Assembly (NCBI GenBank): GCA_046328525.1
Contig: JAXLWK010000006.1
Span: forward strand, 186,001 to 250,000
Source: JBDHWG01 sp046328525
GTDB taxonomy: Bacteria > Chloroflexota > Anaerolineae > Epilineales > JAHCIE01
DNA length: 64,000 nt
Direction of reading: 5' to 3'
Position 1 is the first letter of the stretch, and the number at the start of each line of letters is the position of its first letter. Positions 1-8,892 of this stretch are shown here, one piece after another. The notes under the pieces were generated by a model that saw only the letters and a program-made list of their open reading frames with translations, searched no databases and was not told the origin of the DNA. A program made the translations under genes and the position numbers.

Positions 1-110
1 CGGCGCGGCTTGTGTTGTGCCGTAGCGCCACCCGTCTCTGACCCGTCTTTTACCCTGCTCCTGGCAGGGTGTCGGTCAATACAAGGTTCCATACAAGGGC
101 GGGGAGGTGC

Positions 111-3100
111 ATGATGTCTCGTTCCCGGATCCGCGTCGCCTTTGAGGCCGACAACACCTTCGTGTTGCAGATGGATTTGCGCCTGGCTCGGCTGTGTGTT
201 ATCGCCATGCTTCTGGCTCTGGCGGCCGCCGGCGTGGGGGCGCTGATATTGCCGGCCCAGGCCGCGCCGAACGCGCAAGGCCCAACAAGCCCCACCATCG
301 AAATAGCGGTGTCCGGCGCTGGGAGCGCAGACAGCACGTCGGACGAGAGACCGGCAAACACGCCGCCCTGCGCCGGATCGCCTCAGAGCTACAGCCTGCC
401 CGTCGGCTCAGGATTGGCTTACACCTACTCGATCAACCCCGGCTCGGGGACACCGTCCTCGGCCCTCTCGTTCTCCGTCTCCGCGACTTTCAACCCCGCC
501 TTCTTGCATGTCGTCAAGATAGACAAGGGCAACTTCCCCGGCATCACCAATTTTCAGTCGAGCTACAACAACACGACCGGCGTCTACCAGGCCAGCGGCA
601 GCATCAGCCCACCCTCACCCCCCTCGCCGCCCAACAACACGACGGTCGTCGTCACGTTCGCGACCGTCGCCGCAACGCCGAGTACGCCCCTCGACAGCAC
701 GCTGGTTACCACGGACACCTCCGGCACATATAGCTGCGAGGCCATCCTGAATCTCACCATCACTGCGCCGACCCCAACAGCAACCCCTTCATGTACTCAA
801 ACCGCCAGCATCTCCACCCTCAGCACCGACCGCACGTGCTACCCGCCGGGCAGCCAGATGGGTGTGTTCGTCGGTGTCGGAACGACCCTGTCGTCCCAGT
901 CCGTGCTGGTGCGGGCCTTGCTGTTGAGTGGTGACATCGGTGTGGCCTCCGCTGAGCGCACGTTCACGGCTCCGAACGGTCAGGTTATTCCGCTGTCAGT
1001 GCCGATGAGCCTCGCGGCGGGTGACTACACAATTCTCGTTGATGTCTACGACGCTAGTGGTAGTTGCCCACAGGCGACGCAAACGACGCAGGTCCACATC
1101 AATCCGGCGTGCGGCACAGTCACGCCCGTGCTGAGCGCCACCCCTACTCGCACGCCAACCTACACTCCCTCCGCGACACCTACGCCCACGCGCACCCCCA
1201 CACGCACCGCGACGCCAACCCCGGCGGCAACCACTGCCTGTATACCGCCGCGTCCGGAGGTGACACCGTCGTGCGCCGGCTCGAACTACGTGCGCAACCC
1301 GGGCTTCGAGGCGTTCAATCGGAGCTGGGGCGAGCTGAACACGACCGGCCAGGAGATTGTGAGCAGTGTTAATGCCTACAGCGGCTTCTACTCGGCTTAC
1401 TTCGACGGGCCGGCGGGGCTTGCGAGCCACCAGCTCCTCTATCAGTTCATGGACATCCCGTCCGACGCCACGAATGCGAGTTTCTGGGCCGAGGAGAAAG
1501 GCTATGGCGCGGCAACCTCGCTCGGCGCGCCGCCCCCATCAGGGCTTGACTACTTCCGTGCATCGCTGTACGACGCGACGCTCTCGACGGAGTTGGTTCG
1601 CCTGTGGCAGTTCAACCCGCTGATTCCACCCGACTGCCATCAAGACCCGGACGGCTACAACCTTTCTCCGGCAGACCTGGACCTGGTGCGGGGCAGAACG
1701 GTGGCGCTGGTGTTCGAGTTTCAGAAGGTGACAACGACCGGCTGGTCCGCGTTCGTCGAGCTAGACGATATTCATTTCGACGTGTGTGCGCCGTCACCGC
1801 CGTGCGGCGTGGGCGACGACAAAACGGCCAGCCCCTCGGTGGTCCAGCCGGGCGGCGACGTGGCCGTGACCCTCAGCCTGACGGGCCTCGGTTCCACCTG
1901 CGGTAACAGCCATCCGCCCGCCGATGTGATGCTGGTTATAGACCGCTCGGGCAGCATGGACGGTCAGAAGATCGCCGACGCCCGGGCCGCGGCGAAGGGA
2001 TTCGTTGACCGGATGGATCTGACCACAGGCCAGGTCGGGCTTGTGTCCTTCTCCGACACGGCCAGCCTCGACCAGGTGTTGACGCAGAATGCGGGGCCGG
2101 TCCGAACCGCGATTGATGCCCTGGTCGCCGATGGGTCCACCAACATCGCCGACGCTATCACCCTGGCTCAGGGTGAGCTTGTCGGGCCGCGCCACCGGCC
2201 GGCCAATCAGCGCGTACTGATCCTGATGTCCGACGGCCAGCCGACGGCCGGGGGAGACCCGCGCGCTGCCGCGACGGCGGCGAAGGCGGCAGGGACACGC
2301 ATCTTCACGATTGGCTTGGGCGGGGACGTAGACCCCAACCTTATGCGCGACCTGGCCTCGTCGCCGGCGGACTACTACTTCGCCCCCGACAGCAGTCGGC
2401 TCGACGCCATCTATCAGCAGATCGCCGGCGCGATTGGCGGCGCGGCTGCGACCAACATCACGGTCATTGATCGGCTGTCGCCGAACGTCACTCTCGTGCC
2501 CAACTCATTCTTTGGCCTCCCCGCGCCCGACATCAGCCCCGATGGGCGCACCCTCACCTGGCGCATCCCTCGCTTGGGTCTTGAGACGCTGCGCTGGGGG
2601 TATCACGTCACCATGACGCAGACACCCGGCACGTGGCCGACGAACACCTCGGCCACGGCGACGTACACGAACTCGAACGGACAGTCGTCGGCGCTGACTT
2701 TCCCGATCCCCAACGTGACGGTACTACCCGGTCAGACGGGCCACCCGCAGCTTCTCTGCCGCGACTACGAGAGAGACACGGGCTTCGTGCCGTCCAACTT
2801 GAACCGAGAGGCGTGGTGGGAAAGCCCTGATATTTGGGTACGCAACCAGCCCGACGGCATCCCGGCTCAACAGAACCCAATCGCCGGCCAGACGAACTAT
2901 GTTTACGTGCGGGTCCACAACACGGGCGACGTGACGGTGAACAACATCATGGTGCACCTGTACAACACGGCGGCTTCGGCAGGGCCGCGCTGGCCCGACG
3001 ACTGGACGCCCGAAATCGGCGAAAGGAGCATCCCGAACCTGGCGCCAGGCGAGGACGCTGTCGTCTCGATTCCGTGGACGCCGCTGGCCCAGGGCCACTA

Positions 3101-3650
3101 CTGTTTCCTGGCGCGTATCGAGGCGTCCACATCGCCGATTATCAACGACGGCTGGGTCCCGTTCGACCGCCAAGTCTGTCAGAAGAACGTGCAGATTATC
3201 GGCGGCGGCTCGTCCACGACAACCATAGATGTCGCCAACCCAAACCGCGACCCCAACTACGGCGCTGTGAGCGTGTCGTCAACCTCTATTCCCACTGGCA
3301 GCACGAGCGTCGTGAGCATGCCGCCCGATCTGTTCCAGCGCTGGCAAGGCGCTGGCGGCACGGTGACCGGCGGCCACGTCGTCCCCGGTACAAGCTCTAT
3401 CCAGCTCGACGTGACGCCGCAAGCCGGCACTGGTGCGGGAACGGCGCAGGCGGTCATCAACCGCATCCCCCTCCAGGGCGACGAGACGCAGCCGCTCACG
3501 TTCAAGGTGACAGGCGCAGCGGGAAGCCCTGCGCCCGTTCTGGACGTGCGCCAGGTGATGAATGGGCAGGTTGTGGGTGGCAACCTCATCAGCCCACCGC
3601 TGTCATCGAATCGTATCTTCTTGCCCCTCCTGGCTCGCGGCCTGGATTGA
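111..3650 (+). CDS. Large secreted VWA-domain protein
   Basis: About 1179 aa. ATG 111 is chosen because GGGGAGGTG lies just upstream; the frame is open further 5'. A charged N-terminus of about 23 residues precedes a hydrophobic segment (signal peptide or anchor, about residues 24-48) ending in Ala-rich sequence. A cohesin/CARDB-like beta-rich part follows, then a Thr/Pro-rich linker (about residues 340-375) and a carbohydrate-binding-like region. A von Willebrand A domain covers about 602-776 with an intact MIDAS motif DRSGSMDG (first Asp about 611). Behind it are CARDB/DUF11-like beta domains. The protein ends in NRIFLPLLARGLD, a tail typical of Chloroflexota secreted proteins. Likely an extracellular adhesin or surface protein binding a ligand through a metal ion; the ligand is unknown. 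It stands alone and is followed by a hairpin. A small 7-bp hairpin (52-70) lies upstream. Confidence 0.85.
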   Translation: MMSRSRIRVAFEADNTFVLQMDLRLARLCVIAMLLALAAAGVGALILPAQAAPNAQGPTSPTIEIAVSGAGSADSTSDERPANTPPCAGSPQSYSLPVGSGLAYTYSINPGSGTPSSALSFSVSATFNPAFLHVVKIDKGNFPGITNFQSSYNNTTGVYQASGSISPPSPPSPPNNTTVVVTFATVAATPSTPLDSTLVTTDTSGTYSCEAILNLTITAPTPTATPSCTQTASISTLSTDRTCYPPGSQMGVFVGVGTTLSSQSVLVRALLLSGDIGVASAERTFTAPNGQVIPLSVPMSLAAGDYTILVDVYDASGSCPQATQTTQVHINPACGTVTPVLSATPTRTPTYTPSATPTPTRTPTRTATPTPAATTACIPPRPEVTPSCAGSNYVRNPGFEAFNRSWGELNTTGQEIVSSVNAYSGFYSAYFDGPAGLASHQLLYQFMDIPSDATNASFWAEEKGYGAATSLGAPPPSGLDYFRASLYDATLSTELVRLWQFNPLIPPDCHQDPDGYNLSPADLDLVRGRTVALVFEFQKVTTTGWSAFVELDDIHFDVCAPSPPCGVGDDKTASPSVVQPGGDVAVTLSLTGLGSTCGNSHPPADVMLVIDRSGSMDGQKIADARAAAKGFVDRMDLTTGQVGLVSFSDTASLDQVLTQNAGPVRTAIDALVADGSTNIADAITLAQGELVGPRHRPANQRVLILMSDGQPTAGGDPRAAATAAKAAGTRIFTIGLGGDVDPNLMRDLASSPADYYFAPDSSRLDAIYQQIAGAIGGAAATNITVIDRLSPNVTLVPNSFFGLPAPDISPDGRTLTWRIPRLGLETLRWGYHVTMTQTPGTWPTNTSATATYTNSNGQSSALTFPIPNVTVLPGQTGHPQLLCRDYERDTGFVPSNLNREAWWESPDIWVRNQPDGIPAQQNPIAGQTNYVYVRVHNTGDVTVNNIMVHLYNTAASAGPRWPDDWTPEIGERSIPNLAPGEDAVVSIPWTPLAQGHYCFLARIEASTSPIINDGWVPFDRQVCQKNVQIIGGGSSTTTIDVANPNRDPNYGAVSVSSTSIPTGSTSVVSMPPDLFQRWQGAGGTVTGGHVVPGTSSIQLDVTPQAGTGAGTAQAVINRIPLQGDETQPLTFKVTGAAGSPAPVLDVRQVMNGQVVGGNLISPPLSSNRIFLPLLARGLD

Positions 3651-3690
3651 CGGAGGCATAGTCCGGCGAAGCGCTCCCGTCGTATGAGAG

Positions 3691-3716
3691 TGCCCTGGGC
3701 AAATCCGCCCAGGGCA
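3691..3716 (+). terminator. Hairpin after the VWA gene
   Basis: A perfect 10-bp stem TGCCCTGGGC / GCCCAGGGCA with a 6-nt loop, 40 nt after the VWA stop. The downstream tract (TCGCGTTCCTC) is poor in T, so this is a possible rather than a strong intrinsic terminator. It sits between convergent genes and may serve both. Confidence 0.5.
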
Positions 3717-3758
3717 TCGCGTTCCTCTAGGATGTAGCGTCAAGGGTTGATATTGGTG

Positions 3759-4535
3759 TTATCTGAAGTCAATGCGCTGGTGGGTGAAGAAGCCGATGAT
3801 GAGGAGGAGCAGCCAGATGACGACGCCCATAATGACGTCTACAATGAGGGTCAGGGCGAAGGCGAAGGTGAGGTAGTCCAGGGCGCGCTGCGCCCACACG
3901 ACGGCCCCCTCCGGGATGCGCGGGATGCCGACGAGCAGGAATACGATGGCGGCGAGGATGCCGATGTAGATGGCGACTTCGAGCCAGCCGCGACGGTCGG
4001 ACTCGCTGGGCATCATGCTGTTGCTGACGCTGAACACGAGGTAGACCCACAGCCAGACGTCGGCGACGGCGAACAGCGTCGGCAGGGCGGTGAAGATCTG
4101 CCGCAGGCGCATCGGTGCGGGGAGCCAATCGCCGAGGCTCTGGTGGAAGCCAAAGCTTGCCAGGAGGAGGATAGCGACCGTGCCGAAGAAAAACGGCGCG
4201 GCGCCAATGAGACTGGCGCGGAACGGATCCGAGCGGCCGACCATGACGTAGCCCATCGTGACCTGCACGCGGTTGCCGCGCCGCTTGAAGTCGGAGGGGC
4301 CGAGGGAGAACTTGCCCGTGGCTACGCCCAGGAGCTTGGCCGTCAGCCAGTGGCTGAACTCGTGGAGGAAGATGCCGGGGGCGAGGATGAGGAAGCGCAG
4401 CCAGATGGCGCGCTCCGGCGTTCCCAGCGCCAGCAGCCCCAGCCCCTGGAGCCGCCGCATGACCCACTGCTTGACGGCGAAGACCAGGAACAGGAGGACG
4501 CCGAGCACAAGCATGGCCGTCCAGAGATCAGTCAT
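3759..4535 (-). CDS. M50-like membrane metalloprotease
   Basis: 258 aa with about six hydrophobic segments. The motif HEFSH (HExxH, His 58 and 62) lies inside the second membrane segment, as in site-2 protease (M50) and related membrane peptidases; a flanking AAPFFFG stretch resembles the conserved region after the active site. I do not see a clear DG-type third-ligand motif, so the protein could be a divergent M50-like member with another role. It is monocistronic, convergent with the VWA gene and divergent from the sirtuin. An extended -10 (TGCTATAAT on the minus strand, 4610-4618) lies upstream. Start ATG 4535. Confidence 0.7.
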   Translation of the reverse strand: MTDLWTAMLVLGVLLFLVFAVKQWVMRRLQGLGLLALGTPERAIWLRFLILAPGIFLHEFSHWLTAKLLGVATGKFSLGPSDFKRRGNRVQVTMGYVMVGRSDPFRASLIGAAPFFFGTVAILLLASFGFHQSLGDWLPAPMRLRQIFTALPTLFAVADVWLWVYLVFSVSNSMMPSESDRRGWLEVAIYIGILAAIVFLLVGIPRIPEGAVVWAQRALDYLTFAFALTLIVDVIMGVVIWLLLLIIGFFTHQRIDFR

Positions 4536-4609
4536 GCCCTCCCCCGGCGCGATGCCACTCGGCCCGCGCTCCTGCCGAGTCTCCTCCAGGCTGCCCGCTC
4601 ATGCCCCAG

Positions 4610-4618
4610 ATTATAGCA
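4610..4618 (-). promoter_or_regulatory. Extended -10 promoter for the M50-like gene
   Basis: Minus-strand TGCTATAAT, an extended -10 element, 75 nt upstream of the start codon. No good -35 is visible, as is usual for extended -10 promoters. The same nonamer recurs upstream of rsfS and dnaE. Confidence 0.5.
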
Positions 4619-4681
4619 CATGCCGCCCCTTTTGCGCGGGTGCGGTAGAATTAGCCTTGGCGTATAGCGGATAGGATAGAC

Positions 4682-4768
4682 AACGCCAAGGCGCAAAGAC
4701 GCAACGTCGCCAACAGACTGAAGACTTATTTCTCTTTGCGACTCTGCGCCTTTGTGCCCTTGCGTTAC
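4682..4768. repeat. Imperfect inverted repeat, CGCAAAG type
   Basis: Left arm built of AACGCCAAGGCGCAAAGACGC and right arm of the complementary TTTGCG...GCGCC TTTGTGCCC TTGCGTT modules around an AT-rich loop. It occupies the leader of the sirtuin gene. A half-element of the same type lies at 45965-45988. Confidence 0.6.
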
Positions 4769-4793
4769 CGCCTTGTTTCCAAGGGAGGAGCAC

Positions 4794-5528
4794 ATGGTGG
4801 GTGGCAAACAAGGCAGCACTCGCGCCCCGGCGGTCGCGGTGTTGACGGGGGCCGGCGTCAGCGCCGAGTCCGGCGTGCCGACGTTTCGCGGCGCGGGCGG
4901 GCTGTGGCGGACGTATCGCCCCGAGGACCTGGCGACACCGGCGGCCTTTGCGCGGGACCCGCGCCTCGTCTGGGAGTGGTACGACTGCCGGCGGCAGACG
5001 GTCGCCGCGTGCGAGCCGAACGCCGCCCACTGCACCCTCGCCGAGATGGAGCGCGCCTTGCCCCACTTCACCCTCGTGACGCAGAACGTGGACGGGCTGC
5101 ACGAGCGGGCGGGCAGCCGCAACGTGCTGCGCCTCCACGGCAGCCTGTGGAGCTTGCGCTGCACCCGCGACGGCCGCCGCGTGCCGAACAACGACGTGCC
5201 GCTGGCCGACATCCCGCCGCGTTGCGCGTGCGGCGCGCTGCTGCGGCCGGATGTGGTGTGGTTCGGGGAGACGTTGCCGGGCGAGGTCGTCGAGGCGGCG
5301 TGGCGGGCGGCGGAGGAAGCGCGCCTGGTGCTGGTGATCGGCACGTCGTCCATGGTCTACCCGGCCGCCGCGCTGCCCCTCGTGGCCCTGCGGCGCGGCG
5401 CACGGGTTGTCGAATTCAATATCGAGGCGACGGATCTGAGCGGCTACAGCCAGCTCATCCAGGGGCCGGCGGCGGAGACGCTGCCCGCGTGGTGGGCGGC
5501 GAACCGCGCGCATCTCATGGGCGTTTAG
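4794..5528 (+). CDS. cobB: SIR2-family NAD-dependent protein deacylase
   Basis: 244 aa from ATG 4794, chosen because GGGAGGAG precedes it. It should remove acyl groups from protein lysines using NAD+. Sirtuin motifs are present: GAGVSAESGVPTFRG (NAD binding), TQNVDGLHERAG with the catalytic His at LHGSL, RPDVVWFGE, and a C-terminal GTSS. The YDCR segment matches the Tyr-x-x-Arg signature of class III (SIRT5-like) enzymes, so desuccinylase/demalonylase activity is likely. The zinc-ribbon is unusual: the first pair is CTRD instead of CxxC and the second is CAC instead of CxxC, so structural zinc binding may be weakened or lost. Monocistronic, between two inverted repeats. Confidence 0.9.
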   Translation: MVGGKQGSTRAPAVAVLTGAGVSAESGVPTFRGAGGLWRTYRPEDLATPAAFARDPRLVWEWYDCRRQTVAACEPNAAHCTLAEMERALPHFTLVTQNVDGLHERAGSRNVLRLHGSLWSLRCTRDGRRVPNNDVPLADIPPRCACGALLRPDVVWFGETLPGEVVEAAWRAAEEARLVLVIGTSSMVYPAAALPLVALRRGARVVEFNIEATDLSGYSQLIQGPAAETLPAWWAANRAHLMGV

Positions 5529-5556
5529 CGGCGGTAGTGTATGATGTAGGGCTATT

Positions 5557-5657
5557 GGACCACGAAGGGCGCAAAAAAGACGCGAAAGACGCGAAAAGGA
5601 AACGGCCTGACGTGTGCCTTTCGTGTCCTTCGCGTTGTTTCGCGTCTTTCGTGGTCC
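5557..5657. repeat. Inverted repeat, GGACCACGAA type
   Basis: 101 bp starting GGACCACGAAGGGCGC and ending TTTCGTGGTCC, with arms made of short CGCGAAAGA-like modules that fold into a long imperfect hairpin. It lies between the convergent sirtuin and FTR1 genes and could end transcription from both sides. Other copies: 14131-14163 (half), 22683-22780 and 41411-41472. Confidence 0.75.
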
Positions 5658-5663
5658 GCAGAC

Positions 5664-7523
5664 TTACGCCTGGGAGGGCTGGAAGGGCCGCTGGCGCTGG
5701 CGCAGCCACAGGAAGGCGACCACGGCGACGGCGAGGGCCAGCAGGACGAGCTGCACAACGCTCGTCTCGATGGTCGGGAAGACGCCTAGCACGCCCAGCG
5801 TCGGCAGGTACGGGCGCGATGTCGCCGGGATGACGCCGGCCACCTGGAGCGAGTGCAGGCCCATGCCGACGAACTTGAACGCCATGTAGTACAGCAGGAT
5901 GCTGGTGACGAGGAAGAACGGCCGCAGCGGGATGCGCAGGCCGAAGCGCAGCATCGCCACGCCGACGACGGCGAGGATGGCGACGCCGACGCCGACACCC
6001 ATGAGCAGGTCGTTGAGGCTGATGGACGGCGCGACGCCCATGTAGAAGATGACCGTCTCAGCGCCCTCGCGGTAGACGGCGAGGAAGGCGATCAGGGCCA
6101 GGCCGATCAGGCTGTTGCGAGCCAGGGCGGAGCTGCTCTTGGCGCGGATGTAGTGCTGCCACGCGCCAATCTGCGACTTGCGGTGCATCCAGTAGCTGAC
6201 GTAGACGAGCAGGCCGGCCGCCGTCAGGCCAACCACGCCCTCGATGACCTCGCGGTTCGCGCCGGCGAGGGGGCCGGCGAAGAGCTGCTGCACCAGTACC
6301 GCCGTGACAACGCTTGCCGCGATGCCCACCGCGCCACCCAGCCAGATCCAGCTGCTCTTGTCGCTGTTGCCGGACTTGCTCAGGAAGGCCAGCAGGGCGG
6401 CCATGACCAGGAGCGCCTCCAACCCTTCGCGCAGCATGATGACGGCGGCGTCGAACACGCCGTATTGGGTCGCGGCGGCGAAGGGGGCCAGCTCGGCGCG
6501 CATGCTCTCCATGACGGACAGGGCTTCGTTGGTCGAGGGCGGCGACGACGCCAGCAGGCCGACAGCCTGCGCCATGGCGTTCTCGGTCGAGGCGTAAACG
6601 TCGGGGGAGCGCGCAGCCACGGACGTTTCGACCGCCGGCCAGGCGCGCTTGAACTCCGCCATCGCGGCCGCCGCCCCCGCCGCGTCGCCACCGCGCGCCT
6701 CGGCAATGGCCCCGTCCAGCGTGGCGACCAGGGCCGCGACGCCATCCTCGCTGCCGACCACCGGCGCTGCCGTCGCTGCGCCAGAGGTCCGTCCGCCGAT
6801 AAACGCCTCATTCTGGGCTTCGAGCGCCTGAAGCGCCGCCTTGACTCGGGCCGCGTCGAACGGCTCGGTGGCGAACGCGGCGCGGGCATCGCCCATCGCG
6901 TCCTCGATGGCGAGATAGCCGGCCTTGGAGGTGAGGCGCACGCCGTCCTCGACACCCGCCCAACCGTCGGTGAAGGCGCGGAACTCGGCCATCGCGGCGG
7001 CGCGGTTGCCGTCGGCCAGGCTGTCGAGCGCCTTCTCGACGTGGTCATTCAGAGCCACCATGCCCGTTACGGCGTTCGGGTTCGCGTTGGGGGCGACGCT
7101 CGATGCGGCCGCGGCCGCCGGCAGCGCCGCGAGTAGATCGTCAATGCTCTCGTCAAGGGTGTGCGCCGCCTCGCCGATGCGCGCCGCGCTATACGGCTCG
7201 GCGCGGGTCGCCGCCTTCAGGTCGCGCAGGTGGTCCTCGATCTTCTCATAGGCGTCCGGCGACTGGGCCTTCACCCGGTCCTCGATTGCCGCCCACGCAT
7301 CGTGGATGCTCTTGTAGTCGGCCTGCGCCAAGGCAGCGTTGCCCTGGGGGAGCCGGTCCGCCATGTCGTCAATCTGGCGCGTGATGGCCTTGAGGCCGTC
7401 GGCCAGGGGCGGCCCGTCGGCGAGGGCGGGGGCGGCGCGCCAGCCGAGGGCGAGGGCGAGCGCCAGGACGGCGAGCAGAGCGGCAGCGCGGGCGGAGAGA
7501 CGGGGATAAGAGCATGCGGTCAC
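5664..7523 (-). CDS. FTR1-family iron permease with helical repeat domain
   Basis: 619 aa, GTG start at 7523. A signal peptide (about 1-30) is followed by three tandem helical units of roughly 100 residues (about 35-130, 150-245, 255-345), each with a D/G-W-A-x-V/I-E core and a Y/V-x-x-I/T-E motif. The C-terminal half has about seven membrane helices with the FTR1 iron-binding motifs REGLE (about 367) and REGAE (about 488). FTR1/EfeU permeases take up iron, often with a periplasmic oxidase or EfeO partner; none is encoded nearby, and the fused extracytoplasmic domain may replace it. Typical FTR1 permeases are about 280 aa, so over half of this protein is the added domain. Confidence 0.88.
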   Translation of the reverse strand: MTACSYPRLSARAAALLAVLALALALGWRAAPALADGPPLADGLKAITRQIDDMADRLPQGNAALAQADYKSIHDAWAAIEDRVKAQSPDAYEKIEDHLRDLKAATRAEPYSAARIGEAAHTLDESIDDLLAALPAAAAASSVAPNANPNAVTGMVALNDHVEKALDSLADGNRAAAMAEFRAFTDGWAGVEDGVRLTSKAGYLAIEDAMGDARAAFATEPFDAARVKAALQALEAQNEAFIGGRTSGAATAAPVVGSEDGVAALVATLDGAIAEARGGDAAGAAAAMAEFKRAWPAVETSVAARSPDVYASTENAMAQAVGLLASSPPSTNEALSVMESMRAELAPFAAATQYGVFDAAVIMLREGLEALLVMAALLAFLSKSGNSDKSSWIWLGGAVGIAASVVTAVLVQQLFAGPLAGANREVIEGVVGLTAAGLLVYVSYWMHRKSQIGAWQHYIRAKSSSALARNSLIGLALIAFLAVYREGAETVIFYMGVAPSISLNDLLMGVGVGVAILAVVGVAMLRFGLRIPLRPFFLVTSILLYYMAFKFVGMGLHSLQVAGVIPATSRPYLPTLGVLGVFPTIETSVVQLVLLALAVAVVAFLWLRQRQRPFQPSQA

Positions 7524-7683
7524 AGGCGGGTGGTTCCTTTCACGGCCAGGAATGGCTGGCGAGCTGCGATTTTACCATTCTAGCGATGCCCCAAACATGT
7601 GTCAATGGCCCGAAGCCTGCTCCAATCATGTAATTTAGAATTCATGGTTCTGAAGGCGCGGTTTCACCATGCTTAACTTTATG

Positions 7684-7728
7684 CCGACAGTCTGCGGATG
7701 CCGCCGCATGGCATTGGGGTCTCGCAAT
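7684..7728 (-). repeat. Fragment of the TCATTGCGAGACC repeat
   Basis: On the minus strand this reads CGTCATTGCGAGACCCC followed by ATGCC...GGCGGCATCCGC, the same order as in the repeats at 16921-17102 and 61739-61985. The remainder of the 385-nt gap 7524-7908 holds only this fragment and the promoter of the next operon. Confidence 0.6.
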
Positions 7729-7841
7729 GACGGGTTCTTGCAGTACGCATGGCTCCCATGATACAGGGGACGTGTTAGCGGCGTGTCAACGGGGTGTAAG
7801 AAGAGTGTTAAGCGGGTGGGTTGGCGCATGGGCGCGGGACG

Positions 7842-7850
7842 TGTTACAAT
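7842..7850 (+). promoter_or_regulatory. Extended -10 promoter of the envelope operon
   Basis: TGTTACAAT with a TTGGCG-like -35 at 7821-7826 (18-nt spacer), 58 nt upstream of the hydrolase start. It is the only promoter-like element before the four coupled genes that end at 11478. Confidence 0.45.
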
Positions 7851-7908
7851 GGCGGCGCATCTGCGTGGGGCGCAGGCCAGGGGCTGGCCCTGGGGAGGCT
7901 GGGGCGGC

Positions 7909-8892
7909 ATGGGTACTATCGTAGGCGATCTCCTCTTCATCCTCGTCGTGATCCTCATTCTCATCGTGGCCGCCGGCATCATCGCGCCGTTGGAGACGCT
8001 GAGCTGGTGGGCGGGCTGGGACCACGATGTCCAGGGGCCGGCGGAGATGCCGACGCTGTCCCTCGACCCTGACCCGACCCACGGCGAGGTTCCGCGCTAC
8101 TACGTCGTCTACCTCTCGGGGATCGGCACGTCGGACCCGAACTACCTCACGGACAAGGAGACCCAGTTCCTTGACGCCCTCGACGCGCGGCTGCCCGGGG
8201 CGATTCTGATCCGCGACATCTTCCCCTATTCGTCCACGAACACGCCGCTGACCGAGAATCGGCCCCTGGCCCGTTTCTACCGCTTCTGGTCAAAGGTCGT
8301 GCGCCGCCTGCCGCTGATGCCGCTCCTGGCGGTGATTACCGTGCGCAACCTGTTCCAGGTCGCCACGTCGGCGGATGGCCGCTACGGGCCGCTGTATAAC
8401 TTCGGCATGGCGCGGCAGATTGCCCTCAGTCTCGTGCGCCACGGTTACAGGCTCGGCGACCCGGAGCCGGTGGTGTTGATGGGGCTGAGCGGCGGCGGCC
8501 AGATCGCCGTGGGCGCGACGCCCATCTTGCGCGGGCTGATTCGCGCCCCGGTGTGGGTTGTGTCCATCGGCGGCGTTCTCACCAGCGATACGGGCATCGC
8601 CACGGCCGAGCACGTCTGGCACCTGTCCGGCTCCGGCGACAACATTCAGTACATAGGCCGCCGAATGTACCCTGGCTGCTGGCGGATGTTCCCGAACTCG
8701 GCGTGGAACCAGGCGGTGCGCGGCGGGAAGATTACCTTCATCCCGATGGGGCCGATGAAGCACATGGGCCACGGCGACTACATGAGCCGGTCGGCGAAGC
8801 TGCCCGACGGCGAGTCCCACGTCCACAAGACGGTCGAGGTGATTGCGGCGAGTGTCGAGAGCATCCCATCGCCCGTGCAGGCGGCGGCGTGA
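7909..8892 (+). CDS. Membrane-anchored alpha/beta-hydrolase-like protein
   Basis: 327 aa from ATG 7909 (GGGGAGG upstream; the frame is open further 5' but that part is compositionally odd). An N-terminal membrane helix (about residues 3-26) anchors a soluble domain. GLSGGGQ fits a serine nucleophile elbow (GxSxGG), and the HMGHGDY region near the C-terminus could supply the catalytic His, so an esterase, lipase or acyltransferase role is possible. I do not recognise a named family. The stop overlaps the next start by 4 nt (GTGA), so it is translated together with the deacetylase. Confidence 0.75.
   Translation: MGTIVGDLLFILVVILILIVAAGIIAPLETLSWWAGWDHDVQGPAEMPTLSLDPDPTHGEVPRYYVVYLSGIGTSDPNYLTDKETQFLDALDARLPGAILIRDIFPYSSTNTPLTENRPLARFYRFWSKVVRRLPLMPLLAVITVRNLFQVATSADGRYGPLYNFGMARQIALSLVRHGYRLGDPEPVVLMGLSGGGQIAVGATPILRGLIRAPVWVVSIGGVLTSDTGIATAEHVWHLSGSGDNIQYIGRRMYPGCWRMFPNSAWNQAVRGGKITFIPMGPMKHMGHGDYMSRSAKLPDGESHVHKTVEVIAASVESIPSPVQAAA

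Noticed and set aside
1129..1230. Tandem repeat in the VWA gene
   Set aside because: The Thr/Pro codons give a low-complexity linker, not an exact DNA repeat, and such linkers are common in this phylum.
3747..4616. Long open frame opposite the M50-like protease
   Set aside because: Its Asp/Glu-rich translation is the shadow of hydrophobic codons on the other strand; the minus-strand frame has a HExxH motif and membrane helices.
5853..7136. 427-codon frame opposite the FTR1 gene
   Set aside because: Antisense shadow in GC-rich DNA; the FTR1 frame has family motifs and a signal peptide.
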